DNA of 64,000 nucleotides from Azohydromonas caseinilytica (GTDB lineage Bacteria > Pseudomonadota > Gammaproteobacteria > Burkholderiales > Burkholderiaceae_C): NCBI RefSeq assembly GCF_012927045.1, contig NZ_JABBFW010000001.1:62001-126000 (forward strand), in the 5' to 3' direction. This document shows, one piece after another, positions 7,260 to 15,498 of the stretch (position 1 is the first letter of the stretch; each line of letters starts with the position of its first letter). The notes beneath the pieces are model-generated. The model made no database searches. It had not been told where the DNA came from and worked only from the letters and a program-made list of their open reading frames with translations. The position numbers and the translations under genes are program-made.

Positions 7260-8209
7260 TTGCGCAGCTCCTCGATCATCCGATCGAGCTTGGCGGCGTC
7301 GGCCGCGAAGGCCCGGATGCCCTCGGCGAGCTTGTCGCTCGCCATCGCGTCCTCGTTGAGCGCGTAGCGGAACTGCGGCTCGTTGTAGGTGTGGGCGTGG
7401 ATGGGCAGGGCCTTGGCGGCCTGCGCGTCCAGGCGCTTGCTCACCGGGGCGTCGCTGCCCTGCAGCGCGGCCAGCAGGTCGGGGCTGATGGTGAGCAGGT
7501 CGCAGCCGGCCAGGGCCAGGATCTGCCCGGCGTTGCGGAAGCTCGCGCCCATCACCTCGGTGTCGATGTCGAAGTGCTTGTAGTAGTTGTAGATGGCGCT
7601 GACGCTCTTGACGCCGGGGTCGTTCTCGCCGGCGTTGGCGGCCTCGTCCCAGGCCGCGCCGGCCTGCTTCTTGTACCAGTCGTAGATGCGGCCCACGAAG
7701 GGCGAAATGAGCGTCACGCCGGCGTCGCCGCAGGCCACGGCCTGGCAGAAGGAGAACAGCAGCGTCAGGTTGCAGTGGATGCCCTCGTGCTCCAGCGCCT
7801 TGGCGGCCTGGATGCCCTCCCAGGTGGCGGCGACCTTGATCAGCACCCGCTCGCGCGAGATGCCCGCGCGCTCGTACAGGCCGATGAGGTGGTGCGCGCG
7901 CGCGATGGTGCAGGCGGTGTCGAAGCTCAGCCGCGCATCGACCTCGGTGCTCACGCGCCCGGGCACGACCTTCAGGATCTCCAGGCCGAAGCGCACCAGC
8001 ACCTCGTCCACCACGCGCTCCAGCGGCGCCCGGCCCTGGGCCTTCACCACCTCCTGCAGCAGCGGCGCGTACTCGCTCTGCTGCACGGCCTTCAGGATCA
8101 GCGATGGGTTGGTGGTGGCGTCGCGCGGCGCGAACTGCGCCAACTGTTTGAAGTTGCCCGTGTCGGCGACAACGATGGTGTGCTGCTTGAGCTGATCGAG
8201 TTGGTTCAC
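7256..8209 (-). CDS. tal: Transaldolase
   Basis: A 317-residue TalB-type transaldolase of the pentose phosphate pathway, transferring a dihydroxyacetone unit between sedoheptulose-7-phosphate and glyceraldehyde-3-phosphate. DATTNPSLI near residue 32 is signature 1, and [15 protein letters not shown] carries the Schiff-base lysine. [11 protein letters not shown] and ISPFVGRI follow as expected. I start at GTG 8209, giving the standard N-terminus [10 protein letters not shown]; a longer frame upstream to 8278 gives an atypical extension. It is the first gene of the tal-pgi-HAD operon, diverging from zwf across a HexR-like palindrome. Confidence 0.96.
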   Translation of the reverse strand: MNQLDQLKQHTIVVADTGNFKQLAQFAPRDATTNPSLILKAVQQSEYAPLLQEVVKAQGRAPLERVVDEVLVRFGLEILKVVPGRVSTEVDARLSFDTACTIARAHHLIGLYERAGISRERVLIKVAATWEGIQAAKALEHEGIHCNLTLLFSFCQAVACGDAGVTLISPFVGRIYDWYKKQAGAAWDEAANAGENDPGVKSVSAIYNYYKHFDIDTEVMGASFRNAGQILALAGCDLLTISPDLLAALQGSDAPVSKRLDAQAAKALPIHAHTYNEPQFRYALNEDAMASDKLAEGIRAFAADAAKLDRMIEELRK

Positions 8210-8293
8210 GGCGGGTGGTCCTGCAGGCGGCGCCTGCGCTGCGTTCAGAAACAGTCTCGGCGCGCCGGCACCGTCCAATCGGCCCCGCGCGCG

Positions 8294-8322
8294 TTGACCC
8301 TCCTAAGAAACTCTAGCATCAT
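8294..8322 (+). promoter_or_regulatory. Candidate sigma70 promoter of zwf
   Basis: TTGACC (8294-8299), a 17-base spacer and CATCAT (8317-8322) give a good -35 and a moderate -10. The predicted transcription start falls at about 8329, on the left edge of the palindrome at 8328-8344, so a bound repressor there would block initiation. Confidence 0.5.
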
Positions 8323-8327
8323 GAATC

Positions 8328-8344
8328 ATGTAACTCAGTTACAT
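8328..8344. promoter_or_regulatory. HexR-like palindromic operator between tal and zwf
   Basis: A perfect 8-bp-arm palindrome around one base: ATGTAACT-C-AGTTACAT. The inner form TGTAACTNAGTTACA resembles HexR operators, which are TGTAAT-N3-ATTACA-like palindromes upstream of zwf and other central-carbon genes. It lies 34 bases before the zwf ATG and 118 bases from the tal start. An RpiR/HexR-type regulator is encoded 2.7 kb downstream. Confidence 0.65.
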
Positions 8345-8378
8345 CCCGGGCACCGCCCTTGCAGCAAAGTCTTTCACG

Positions 8379-9851
8379 ATGTCTTTTGATCTAGTGTTCT
8401 TCGGCGGTACCGGCGACCTGACGTGGCGCAAGTTGATGCCGGCCCTGTTCCAGGCCTTCCGCCACGGCAAGCTGCCGGCGGGCGGGCGCATCCTGGCGGT
8501 GGCGCGCGATGCGCGCACCGACGACGAATACCGCGCCTTCATCCGCGAGCGCTTCGACAACGTCGAGGCCGCCAAGCGGCCCAAGGACGAGGAGTTCGCG
8601 CAGTTCGCCCAGCTGCTGCACTACCGGCAGATGGACCTGTCGCAGCCCGAGCACTACGCGCGCCTGAAGCGCTGGCTCGATGAGCCGCGCTCCGAGGAAG
8701 GCCGCTCCAGCCCGGCCGACACCGTGGTGCTGTACCTGGCCACCAGCCCGCACCTGTTCACCGTGATCTGCGAGCAGCTCGGCGCCGTGGGCCTCAACCA
8801 CGAGCGCGTGCGCGTGGTGCTGGAAAAGCCCCTGGGCCACGACCTGCAGAGCGCGCGCCAGATCAATGCCGTGGTGCGCTCGGTGTTCAAGGAAAGCCAG
8901 GCCTTCCGCATCGACCACTACCTGGGCAAGCCCTCGGTGCAGAACCTCTCGGCGATGCGCTTTGGTAACGCCCTGTTCGAGCCGCTGTGGCGGCGCGAGA
9001 GCATCGCCAACATCCAGATCACGATCGCCGAGTCGCTGGGCGTGGGCACGCGCGGCGACTTCTACGACCGCACGGGCGCGCTGCGGGACATGATCCAGAA
9101 CCACGCGCTGCAGCTGCTGACCATGATCGCCATGGAGCCGCCGCCCACCGCCGATGCCTACGCCATCCGCGACGAGAAGCTCAAGGTGCTCAAGAGCCTC
9201 AAGCCCTTCACGCGCGAGAGCGTGCAGCGCGACGTGGTGCGCGGCCAGTACCGGGCCGGCAGCGTGGACGGCAAGAGCGTGCCGGGCTACCTCGACGAGG
9301 CCAAGGTGCCGCCGGGCAGCCGCTGCGAGACCTTCGTGGCGCTGCGCACCGAGGTGCAGAACTGGCGCTGGGCCGGCGTGCCCTTCTACCTGCGCACCGG
9401 CAAGCGGCTGGGCGCGCGCGATGCGCACATCGTCGTCAACTTCCGCCCGGTGCCGCACCCGATCTTCGCGGGCGTCACCCAGCCCAACAAGCTGGTCATC
9501 AAGCTGCAGCCCGAGGACGGGCTGGAGCTGCACCTGATGGCGGCCAAGGGCGACTACCGCGCCGGCGACACGCTCTCGCCGGTGTCGCTGGACCTGGACT
9601 TCGACAAGGCCTTCCCCAGCGAGCGCGTGGGCGCCTACGAGCGGCTGCTGCTGGACGCCATCGCCGGGCGGCTGAACCTGTTCGTGCGCAGCGACGAGCA
9701 GGAGCAGGCCTGGGCCTGGGTCGAGCCGATCCTGCAGTGCTGGGCCGAGGACCATGTCGGCCCGCGTCCCTACGCCGCCGGCAGCTGGGGGCCGCCAGCC
9801 GCCAGCGCGCTGGTGGCGCGCGACGGCTTCATGTGGGACGAAGAGCAGTAA
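8379..9851 (+). CDS. zwf: Glucose-6-phosphate 1-dehydrogenase
   Basis: A 490-residue enzyme oxidising glucose-6-phosphate to 6-phosphogluconolactone with NAD(P)+. The dinucleotide loop FFGGTGDLTWRKL is at residues 7-19, with a tryptophan replacing the more usual alanine/serine after T. The active-site signature RIDHYLGKPSVQN is near residue 177 and contains the catalytic lysine and histidine. Length is standard. No strong ribosome-binding site precedes ATG 8379. The following beta-helix gene begins 11 bases after its stop and the regulator after that overlaps by four, so zwf, beta-helix and rpiR-type genes look like one transcript under the palindrome upstream. No pgl or edd/eda is adjacent. 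Confidence 0.97.
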   Translation: MSFDLVFFGGTGDLTWRKLMPALFQAFRHGKLPAGGRILAVARDARTDDEYRAFIRERFDNVEAAKRPKDEEFAQFAQLLHYRQMDLSQPEHYARLKRWLDEPRSEEGRSSPADTVVLYLATSPHLFTVICEQLGAVGLNHERVRVVLEKPLGHDLQSARQINAVVRSVFKESQAFRIDHYLGKPSVQNLSAMRFGNALFEPLWRRESIANIQITIAESLGVGTRGDFYDRTGALRDMIQNHALQLLTMIAMEPPPTADAYAIRDEKLKVLKSLKPFTRESVQRDVVRGQYRAGSVDGKSVPGYLDEAKVPPGSRCETFVALRTEVQNWRWAGVPFYLRTGKRLGARDAHIVVNFRPVPHPIFAGVTQPNKLVIKLQPEDGLELHLMAAKGDYRAGDTLSPVSLDLDFDKAFPSERVGAYERLLLDAIAGRLNLFVRSDEQEQAWAWVEPILQCWAEDHVGPRPYAAGSWGPPAASALVARDGFMWDEEQ

Positions 9852-9862
9852 GGCACGACACG

Positions 9863-11089
9863 ATGATGAAGAGGCGAGATCTGTTGCAGGCGCTGGCGCT
9901 GGTCGGCGCGGTGCCCGCGAGCCGCGCGCAGGCGCCGACGCAGCTGCAGGTGCAGGTGGAACGGGAAGCGGAGCGGGCCCCGGCGCAGGCCGAGGGCACG
10001 GTGCACCGGCTCCAGCCGGGCGACAGCCTGGCGGCGCTGCTGGCCGCGGCGCGCGACGGCGACACCATCGAGGTGATGCCCGGCACGCATCGCGCGCAGG
10101 CCGGCGTGATCCTGCAGCGCCGGCTCACCCTGCGCGGCGTGGGGCCCGTGCGCCCGGTGCTGCAGGCCGAGGGCGCGGCGGCCGAAGGCAAGGGGCTGCT
10201 GGTGGTGCGCAATGCCGAGGAGGTGCGCATCCAGAACCTGGAGTTCCGCGGCGCGCGCGTGCCCGACCGCAACGGCGCGGGCATCCGCCACGAGCGCGGG
10301 CGGCTGCTGGTGCAGCGCTGCGGCTTCTTCGACAACGAGATGGGCATCCAGACCGCCAGCGACCCCGACACGGCGCTGGAAGTGCAGGGCAGCGAGTTCG
10401 GCCGGGCCGCGCGCGACACCGCGCAGGAATACAACCCGCCGCACCTGCTCTACGCCGGCCGCATCCGGCGGCTGCGGGTGGCGGGCTGCCACTTCCACGA
10501 CGGCTACATCGGCCATCTGCTCAAGTCGCGCGCCCGCGAAAATATCGTCAAGTACAACCTGCTGGTGGACGGGGCGGCCGGGGAGGCCTCGTACGAGCTG
10601 GAGTTTCCCGAGGGCGGCCTGGCCTGGGTGGTGGGCAACGTCATCGGCCAGGGCGCGCGCACGCAGAACCCGGACCTGGTGTCCTTCGGCGCCGAAAGCT
10701 CCACCGCCTCCGTCCACGGTCTCTACATGGCCCACAACACCTTCATCAACGAGCGCAGCGCCGGCGGCACCTTCGTGCGCGTGGGCGCGGCCCGGCTGGC
10801 GGCCGGCCTGGACATGCGCTTCGTCAACAACCTGCTGCTGGGCACGGGCAGCGTGCAGACCGGCGCGCAGCCCTGGTCCGACAGCAACCGCAGTGGCACG
10901 CTGGCCGCGCTGCAGCAGCCCGCGGGGCTGAACTTCCGCCTGGTGGCGGGCTCGCCGCTGCGTGGCACCGGCGTGGCACCGGGCAGCGGCGGCGGACGCT
11001 CGCTGGCGCCCGCGGCGGAGTTCCAGGTGCCGCTGGGCACGCGCGCGATCTCGGCGCCGGCGGTGTGGACGCCCGGCGCGTTCCAGTGA
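9863..11089 (+). CDS. Exported parallel beta-helix protein, copy 1
   Basis: A 408-residue protein. The N-terminus MMKRRDLLQALALVGAVPA has a twin-arginine-like RRDLL before a hydrophobic core and an A-x-A cleavage site near residue 24, so it is probably exported by Tat or Sec. The body has repeating short strands with N and G turns (VRIQNLEFRGA, LLVQRCGFFDNEMGI, HFHDGYIGHLLKSRA, GLYMAHNTFINE, MRFVNNLLLG) typical of right-handed parallel beta-helices of the pectate-lyase fold. No substrate can be named. A close paralogue lies at 12350-13537. The stop overlaps the regulator's GTG, so the two are translationally coupled, and it is co-transcribed with zwf by position. Confidence 0.75.
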   Translation: MMKRRDLLQALALVGAVPASRAQAPTQLQVQVEREAERAPAQAEGTVHRLQPGDSLAALLAAARDGDTIEVMPGTHRAQAGVILQRRLTLRGVGPVRPVLQAEGAAAEGKGLLVVRNAEEVRIQNLEFRGARVPDRNGAGIRHERGRLLVQRCGFFDNEMGIQTASDPDTALEVQGSEFGRAARDTAQEYNPPHLLYAGRIRRLRVAGCHFHDGYIGHLLKSRARENIVKYNLLVDGAAGEASYELEFPEGGLAWVVGNVIGQGARTQNPDLVSFGAESSTASVHGLYMAHNTFINERSAGGTFVRVGAARLAAGLDMRFVNNLLLGTGSVQTGAQPWSDSNRSGTLAALQQPAGLNFRLVAGSPLRGTGVAPGSGGGRSLAPAAEFQVPLGTRAISAPAVWTPGAFQ

Positions 11090-12033
11090 GCAGCACCGCG
11101 GCGCTGCCGCACCCGGGCCTGGACGACGCCGCGCCGCCGCGCTCCGCCGCCGAGGCCAGCCCGATGCTGGAGCGCGTCCGCGCCTGCCTGCCCGCGCTGT
11201 CCCCGGCCGAGCAGCGCGTGGCGCGGCTGCTGCTGGAGGACGCGCGCGCCTTTGCCGAGACGCCGGTGGCGGAGCTGGCCGAGCGCGCCCGGGTCAGCAA
11301 GCCCACCGTGGTGCGCTTCTGCCGTAGCGTGGGCTACGGCGGCTTGGCGGACTTCAAGCGCAAGCTCGTCGGCAGCGTCAACGAGGGCGTGCCCTTCGTG
11401 CACCGTGCCGTGGGGGCCGACGACAAGCCCGGAGAGCTCATCGTCAAGGTGGTGGACAACGCCATCGGCGCGATGCTGGCCTACCGCAACCAGGCCGCGC
11501 CGCAGGCCTTCGAGCGCGCGCTCGACGCGCTGGAGCAGGCCTGCCGCGGCCACCGGCGCATCGACTTCTACGGCGTGGGCAACTCCGGCATCGTGGCGCA
11601 GGACGCGCAGCAGAAGTTCTTCCGGCTGGGCGTGACGGCCGCGGCGGTGATCGACAGCCACATGCAGGTGATGAGCGCCACCATGCTGCAGCCCGGCGAC
11701 TGCGCGGTGGTCATCAGCAATTCCGGCCGCAGCCGCGACCTGCTGGACGTGGCCGACATCGCGCGCCGGCGCGGCGCCACGCTGATCCTGATCACCGCCA
11801 GCGCCACGCCGCTGGCGCAGTCGGGCAACGGCGTGCACCAGATCCTGCTGGCGGTGGACCACCCCGAGGACGCCGACCGCTACAGCCCCATGGTGTCGCG
11901 GCTGCTGCACCTGCTGGTGATCGACGTGCTCACCACCGGCCTGGCGCTGCGCCTGGGCAGCGATGCGCTGCAGCCCATGCTCCAGGAAATCAAGAAGAAC
12001 CTGCGCACGCGCCGCTACGTCAACGGCGCCTGA
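11086..12033 (+). CDS. RpiR/HexR-family transcriptional regulator
   Basis: A 315-residue regulator with an RpiR-type helix-turn-helix at about 30-105 (ELAERARVSKPTVVRFCRSVG) and a SIS sugar-phosphate-binding domain at about 150-280 (FYGVGNSGIVAQDAQQKFFR, CAVVISNSGRSRDLLDVA). HexR represses zwf, edd/eda and related genes and is released by 2-keto-3-deoxy-6-phosphogluconate. Position beside zwf, and the palindrome before zwf, make HexR the best guess, but the match is to the family and not proof of orthology. Start GTG 11086 overlaps the previous stop (GTGA); ATG 11164 is a possible alternative that removes a low-complexity extension. Confidence 0.85.
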   Translation: MSSTAALPHPGLDDAAPPRSAAEASPMLERVRACLPALSPAEQRVARLLLEDARAFAETPVAELAERARVSKPTVVRFCRSVGYGGLADFKRKLVGSVNEGVPFVHRAVGADDKPGELIVKVVDNAIGAMLAYRNQAAPQAFERALDALEQACRGHRRIDFYGVGNSGIVAQDAQQKFFRLGVTAAAVIDSHMQVMSATMLQPGDCAVVISNSGRSRDLLDVADIARRRGATLILITASATPLAQSGNGVHQILLAVDHPEDADRYSPMVSRLLHLLVIDVLTTGLALRLGSDALQPMLQEIKKNLRTRRYVNGA

Positions 12034-12349
12034 CGCTCCCAGGCGCTGCCCCAGGCCGCCGCGGTCGTTACCGCAGCGCCCGGCATCTTTCTCCCGCCCT
12101 CGATCTCGGACAGCCGGTACGGCGTTCCCGTTACCGGCGTCGTTGCTTCAGTTACTGTTTGCGACAAACCCGAATCAAGTTTTCCGAGGGAAGTGACGAA
12201 CCCAAACAGGTCGGGACCTGAAGCGAGCGGCTGTTCCATGCATGAGCCAGGCCCCGGGTGGCCCGCGACGCCCTGTCGCGGGCTCTGTGGGACCACCGGT
12301 GCCCCGGCGCCCTGGTGGGAAGAAACGGCCTCATGCGGGAGGACGGCCA
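12034..12349 (+). other. Structured leader region before beta-helix copy 2
   Basis: No convincing gene. It holds a 9-bp perfect hairpin GCCCGCGAC/GTCGCGGGC (12261-12283, 5-base loop), a palindrome CAGGTC-GG-GACCTG (12207-12220), and a CCACC...GGTGG pair at about 12293-12318. None is followed by a T-run, so they are not standard terminators. I match no riboswitch class. GGGAGG before ATG 12350 is the ribosome-binding site. Confidence 0.45.
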
Positions 12350-13537
12350 ATGAGAAGAAGAGAACTGATCCAGACGCTGGCACTGGCGGGCGTGGCGCCG
12401 ATGGTGGGCGGCTTGGCCCAGGCACAGACCACGGGCACGGTGCGCCAGCTCTATCCGGGCATGTCGCTCGCGGCCCTGCTGGCCGCCTCGGCCGATGGCG
12501 ACACCATCGAGGTGATGCCCGGCACCTACCGTGCGCAGGTCGGCGTCATCACGCAGCGCGTGCTCACCATCCGCGGCGTGGGCAGCACGCGCCCGGTGTT
12601 CCAGGCCGACGGCGTCTCGGCCGAGGGCAAGGGCATCCTGGTGGTGCGCCAGGCCGACAACGTGCGCATCGAGAACCTGGAGTTCCGCGGCGCGCGCGTG
12701 CCCGACCTCAACGGCGCGGGCATCCGCTTCGAGCGCGGCCGCCTCACGGTGGGCAACTGCGCCTTCGTCGACAACGAGATGGGCATCCTGACCGGCAACG
12801 ACGCCACGTCCGAGCTGGAGGTGATCAACAGCGATTTCGGCTACACCGGCCGCAGTCCCGCCGCCACCTCGCCCTACCCGCCGCACCAGCTGTACGCGGG
12901 CCGCATCAAGCGGCTGACCATGACGGGCTGCTACTTCCACGACGGCTACATCGGCCACCTGCTCAAGTCGCGCGCCCGCGAGAACGTCATCCTCTACAAC
13001 CAGCTGGTGGACAGCGTTGACGGCAAGGCCTCGTACGAGATGGACTTCCCCGAGGGCGGGCTGGTCTGGGCCATCGGCAACGTCATCGGCCAGAGCCCGT
13101 TGAGCCCGAACTCGACCATGCTGTCCTACGGCGCCGAGACCTCCAGCGCCACGGTGCACGGGCTCTACCTGTCGCACAACACCTTCGTCAACGACCGCAG
13201 CGCCGGCTGCACCTTCGTGCGCGTGGGCGCGGCGCGGCTGGCGGCCGGGCTGGACATGCGCTTCGTCAACAACCTGCTGCTGGGCACGGGCGACGTGGCC
13301 ACCGGCAGCTCGGCCTGGGTCGGCACCAGCGGCAACTTCAAGACCGCGATCAGCGTGCTGCAGGCGCCCTGGTCGCGCAACTATCGCCTGGTGACGGGCT
13401 CGCCGCTGCGCGGCAAGGGCGTGGTGCAGGGCAGCGCGGGCGGACGCTCGCTGGTGCCCACGGCCGAGTTCAAGCTGCCCCTGGGCACGGTTGCGCTCGC
13501 ATCCCGCACCACCTGGTCGCCCGGCGCGTACCAGTAA
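12350..13537 (+). CDS. Exported parallel beta-helix protein, copy 2
   Basis: A 395-residue paralogue of the protein at 9863-11089; by eye about two thirds of aligned positions are identical, including DGDTIEVMPGT, NLEFRGARVPD, DGYIGHLLKSRAREN and GAARLAAGLDMRFVNNLLLG. The signal sequence MRRRELIQTLALAGVAP again has paired arginines before a hydrophobic core and an AQA cleavage site near 26. The fold prediction is a pectate-lyase-like beta-helix with unknown substrate. Unlike copy 1 it has its own 316-bp leader and a good GGGAGG site, so it may be regulated separately. I chose ATG 12350 because the upstream frame has no signal peptide. Confidence 0.75.
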   Translation: MRRRELIQTLALAGVAPMVGGLAQAQTTGTVRQLYPGMSLAALLAASADGDTIEVMPGTYRAQVGVITQRVLTIRGVGSTRPVFQADGVSAEGKGILVVRQADNVRIENLEFRGARVPDLNGAGIRFERGRLTVGNCAFVDNEMGILTGNDATSELEVINSDFGYTGRSPAATSPYPPHQLYAGRIKRLTMTGCYFHDGYIGHLLKSRARENVILYNQLVDSVDGKASYEMDFPEGGLVWAIGNVIGQSPLSPNSTMLSYGAETSSATVHGLYLSHNTFVNDRSAGCTFVRVGAARLAAGLDMRFVNNLLLGTGDVATGSSAWVGTSGNFKTAISVLQAPWSRNYRLVTGSPLRGKGVVQGSAGGRSLVPTAEFKLPLGTVALASRTTWSPGAYQ

Positions 13538-13580
13538 GCACCGCGCCAGGTCCGTAGACCGCAGCGGCTGCCCTCAATGG

Positions 13581-13621
13581 AAAAACCCCGGCATGTCCGC
13601 TGGAGCGGGCATGACGGGGTT
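13581..13621 (-). terminator. Rho-independent terminator of the mla operon
   Basis: Stem AACCCCGGCATGTCCGC / GCGGGCATGACGGGGTT (two mismatches, loop TGGA) at 13584-13621. Read on the minus strand it ends in TTTTT (13581-13585) and lies 35 bases after the mlaB stop. It could also slow rightward transcription from the beta-helix gene. Confidence 0.8.
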
Positions 13622-13655
13622 GGTGCTTGAGCGCTCAGGCGCGGACGAACCGGCT

Positions 13656-13955
13656 TCAGGCGGCGTTGGCCGCGACCGGCAGCGCCTCTTCCAGCCCCGG
13701 CAGCGCCTCGTCCACGCCGTAGAGCTGGGCCAGCTCGACCAGCGGCCGGGGCGCGCCGGTGATGCGCAGGTCGCCGCCGGCGGCCTGGGCGCTGCGGCGC
13801 AGCTGCAGCATCACCGCCAGCGCGGCGGAATCGAAGTCACGCAGCGCGGAAGCATCGAGCTCCATGCGCGCGCTGCCCGTGAGCGTCGGCTCCAGGGTGC
13901 GCAGCGTCTGCACGGCCGTGGCCAGCGTCAGGGTGTAGGGCAGCGTCAGGGCCAC
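13656..13955 (-). CDS. mlaB: MlaB, STAS-domain subunit of the Mla transporter
   Basis: A 99-residue STAS protein that binds and stabilises the ATPase MlaF on the cytoplasmic face. The STAS pattern is visible in MELDASALRDFDSAALAVML (strand, loop, helix with the conserved D-S) and GDLRITGAPRPLVELAQLYGV. The start is GTG 13955, two bases after the mlaC stop; a longer in-frame extension overlaps mlaC and is unlikely. It is the last gene of mlaFEDACB, followed by a terminator. Confidence 0.85.
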   Translation of the reverse strand: MALTLPYTLTLATAVQTLRTLEPTLTGSARMELDASALRDFDSAALAVMLQLRRSAQAAGGDLRITGAPRPLVELAQLYGVDEALPGLEEALPVAANAA

Positions 13956-13957
13956 GT

Positions 13958-14575
13958 TCAGCCCTTGCCGCCGCTCTTGTTGCGCTCGGCCAGCTTGGAG
14001 ATCAGGCCATCGAGGCCGCCGCTGGCGATCTCCTGGGCGAAGCTGTTCTTGTACTGATCCACCATCCACACGCCGGCGACGTTGACGTCGTAGATCTTCC
14101 AGGCATCGCCAGCCTTCTCCAGCCGGTAGTCGAGCTGGATGGGCTCGCTGCCGCCGCGCACCTCGCTGCGCACCACGACCTCCTGGTCGGCGGCGTTGCC
14201 GCGGAAGGGCTTGAGCGCCACGGACTGGTTCTTCACCTGCGTGAGCGCGCCGGCGTAGGTGCGCACCAGCAGGGTCTTGAACTCCTCCTGCAGGCGCTGC
14301 TTCTGCTCGGGCGTGGCGGTGCGCCAGGAGCGGCCCACCACGGCGGCGGTCATGCGCTGGAAGTTCACGTGCGGCAGCACCTTGGCGTCCACCAGCGTGC
14401 GGATGCGGGCCACGTCGCCGCCCTGCACGGCCTTGTCGTTCTTGAGGGCGTCGAGCACCTCGTCCGAGAGCTGGCGCACGAAGGCGTCGGGTGCCGCCGC
14501 GCTCTGCGCGTGCAGCGGGCCGGCCAGCATCAGGGTGCCGAGAAAAGCAAAGAGGGCCAGAAGTTTTCTGATCAC
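13958..14575 (-). CDS. mlaC: MlaC, periplasmic phospholipid carrier
   Basis: A 205-residue Tol-Tol-Ttg2-type protein that shuttles phospholipids between outer-membrane MlaA and the inner-membrane MlaFEDB complex. The signal peptide MIRKLLALFAFLGTLMLAGPLHA cleaves near residue 24. The family core follows: VDAKVLPHVNFQRMT, VVGRSWRTATPEQKQRL, EFKTLLVRTYAGAL, and the C-terminal AWKIYDVNVAGVWMVDQYKNSF. Length and motif order are standard. It sits between mlaA and mlaB on the minus strand. Confidence 0.93.
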   Translation of the reverse strand: MIRKLLALFAFLGTLMLAGPLHAQSAAAPDAFVRQLSDEVLDALKNDKAVQGGDVARIRTLVDAKVLPHVNFQRMTAAVVGRSWRTATPEQKQRLQEEFKTLLVRTYAGALTQVKNQSVALKPFRGNAADQEVVVRSEVRGGSEPIQLDYRLEKAGDAWKIYDVNVAGVWMVDQYKNSFAQEIASGGLDGLISKLAERNKSGGKG

Positions 14576-14668
14576 GGAAGTGGTTCCTTCAGGTTGCGGT
14601 CACCGTCGCGGCGGTGCCGGTTCTCCAACGCGCCAGGGCGCCGGCCGGTTCACCGCCAGGGTGCGAAT

Positions 14669-15466
14669 TCACCGCGCCGGAATCGGAGCAGGCGTGGGCG
14701 CCTCGGGCGCGGCGGGGGCGGATGACTCCACAGGGGCATCCGGCGTGCCGGCATCGTCCTCCGGCTCTTCCGGCTCCTCGGGCGGATTGCCGTCCCACAC
14801 CTGGCTGTTGCGGCGCGCCAGGTAGGCGTCGCGCAGGAACTGGTACTTGTCCAGCGCCACGTCCTCCAGCAGCTGGCCGGCCTGCAGCAGCTCGGAGCGG
14901 CGATGCACGACCTGCACCGCGGTGGCGGCGGCCACGTCGCGCGTGGGGCCGAACAGCACGGCGCTGGGCGTGGTCTGCAGGTCCAGCGTCAGGCCGGCCG
15001 TGTCGCGCACCGAGGACGGGCCCAGGAACGGCAGCACCAAATACGGGCCGGCGCCCAGGCCCCAGCGGCCCAGCGTCTGGCCGAAGTCCTCGCTCTGGCG
15101 CTCCAGGCCCATCTCGGTGCCCCAGTCCAGCACGCCGCCCAGGCCGAAGAAGGTGTTGACGATCACGCGCATGCTCATGTGCACGCCCTCATGCGCCTTG
15201 CCCTGCAGGAACTGGTTCACCGCGGACCAGGCGTCGGCGAAGTTGCCGATGAAGTTGCCCACCCCGGTGCGCACCGGCGAGGGCACGACGTCGCGGTAGG
15301 CCGTGGCCACGGGCACGAGCACCGTGCGGTCCACCGCCTCGTTGAAGCTGAAGATGGGGCGGTTGATGCGCTCCAGCGGGTCCCTGGACGTCTGGGACTG
15401 GGACTGGGCCTGCGCGCCGCCGCTCGACAGCAACGCGGCGGCCAGCAACAGGGGGGCATGCTTCAT
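14669..15466 (-). CDS. mlaA: MlaA/VacJ outer-membrane phospholipid-removal protein lacking a lipobox
   Basis: A 265-residue MlaA-family protein. The family core is clear: RDPLERINRPIFSFNEAVDR, VGNFIGNFADAWSAVNQFLQ, RVIVNTFFGLGGVLDWGTEMG, SEDFGQTLGRWGLGAGPYLVLPFLGPSSVRD. MlaA normally is a lipoprotein held by an acylated cysteine, removing misplaced phospholipids from the outer leaflet. Here the signal sequence MKHAPLLLAAALLSSGGAQA has no cysteine and none occurs in the whole protein, so a signal peptidase I site (AQA) is predicted instead. The C-terminal 45 residues are acidic then P/A-rich. I start at 15466, the M directly before the signal peptide. Confidence 0.9.
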   Translation of the reverse strand: MKHAPLLLAAALLSSGGAQAQSQSQTSRDPLERINRPIFSFNEAVDRTVLVPVATAYRDVVPSPVRTGVGNFIGNFADAWSAVNQFLQGKAHEGVHMSMRVIVNTFFGLGGVLDWGTEMGLERQSEDFGQTLGRWGLGAGPYLVLPFLGPSSVRDTAGLTLDLQTTPSAVLFGPTRDVAAATAVQVVHRRSELLQAGQLLEDVALDKYQFLRDAYLARRNSQVWDGNPPEEPEEPEDDAGTPDAPVESSAPAAPEAPTPAPIPAR

Positions 15467-15498
15467 GGCGGAGCTCCTGGGAGAACGGGCGGGCGGCT

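Noticed and set aside
5808-8389. Long plus-strand frames opposite pgi and tal
   Set aside because: Antisense shadows of high-GC genes, rich in R, Q, V and A with no domain; pgi and tal are certain.
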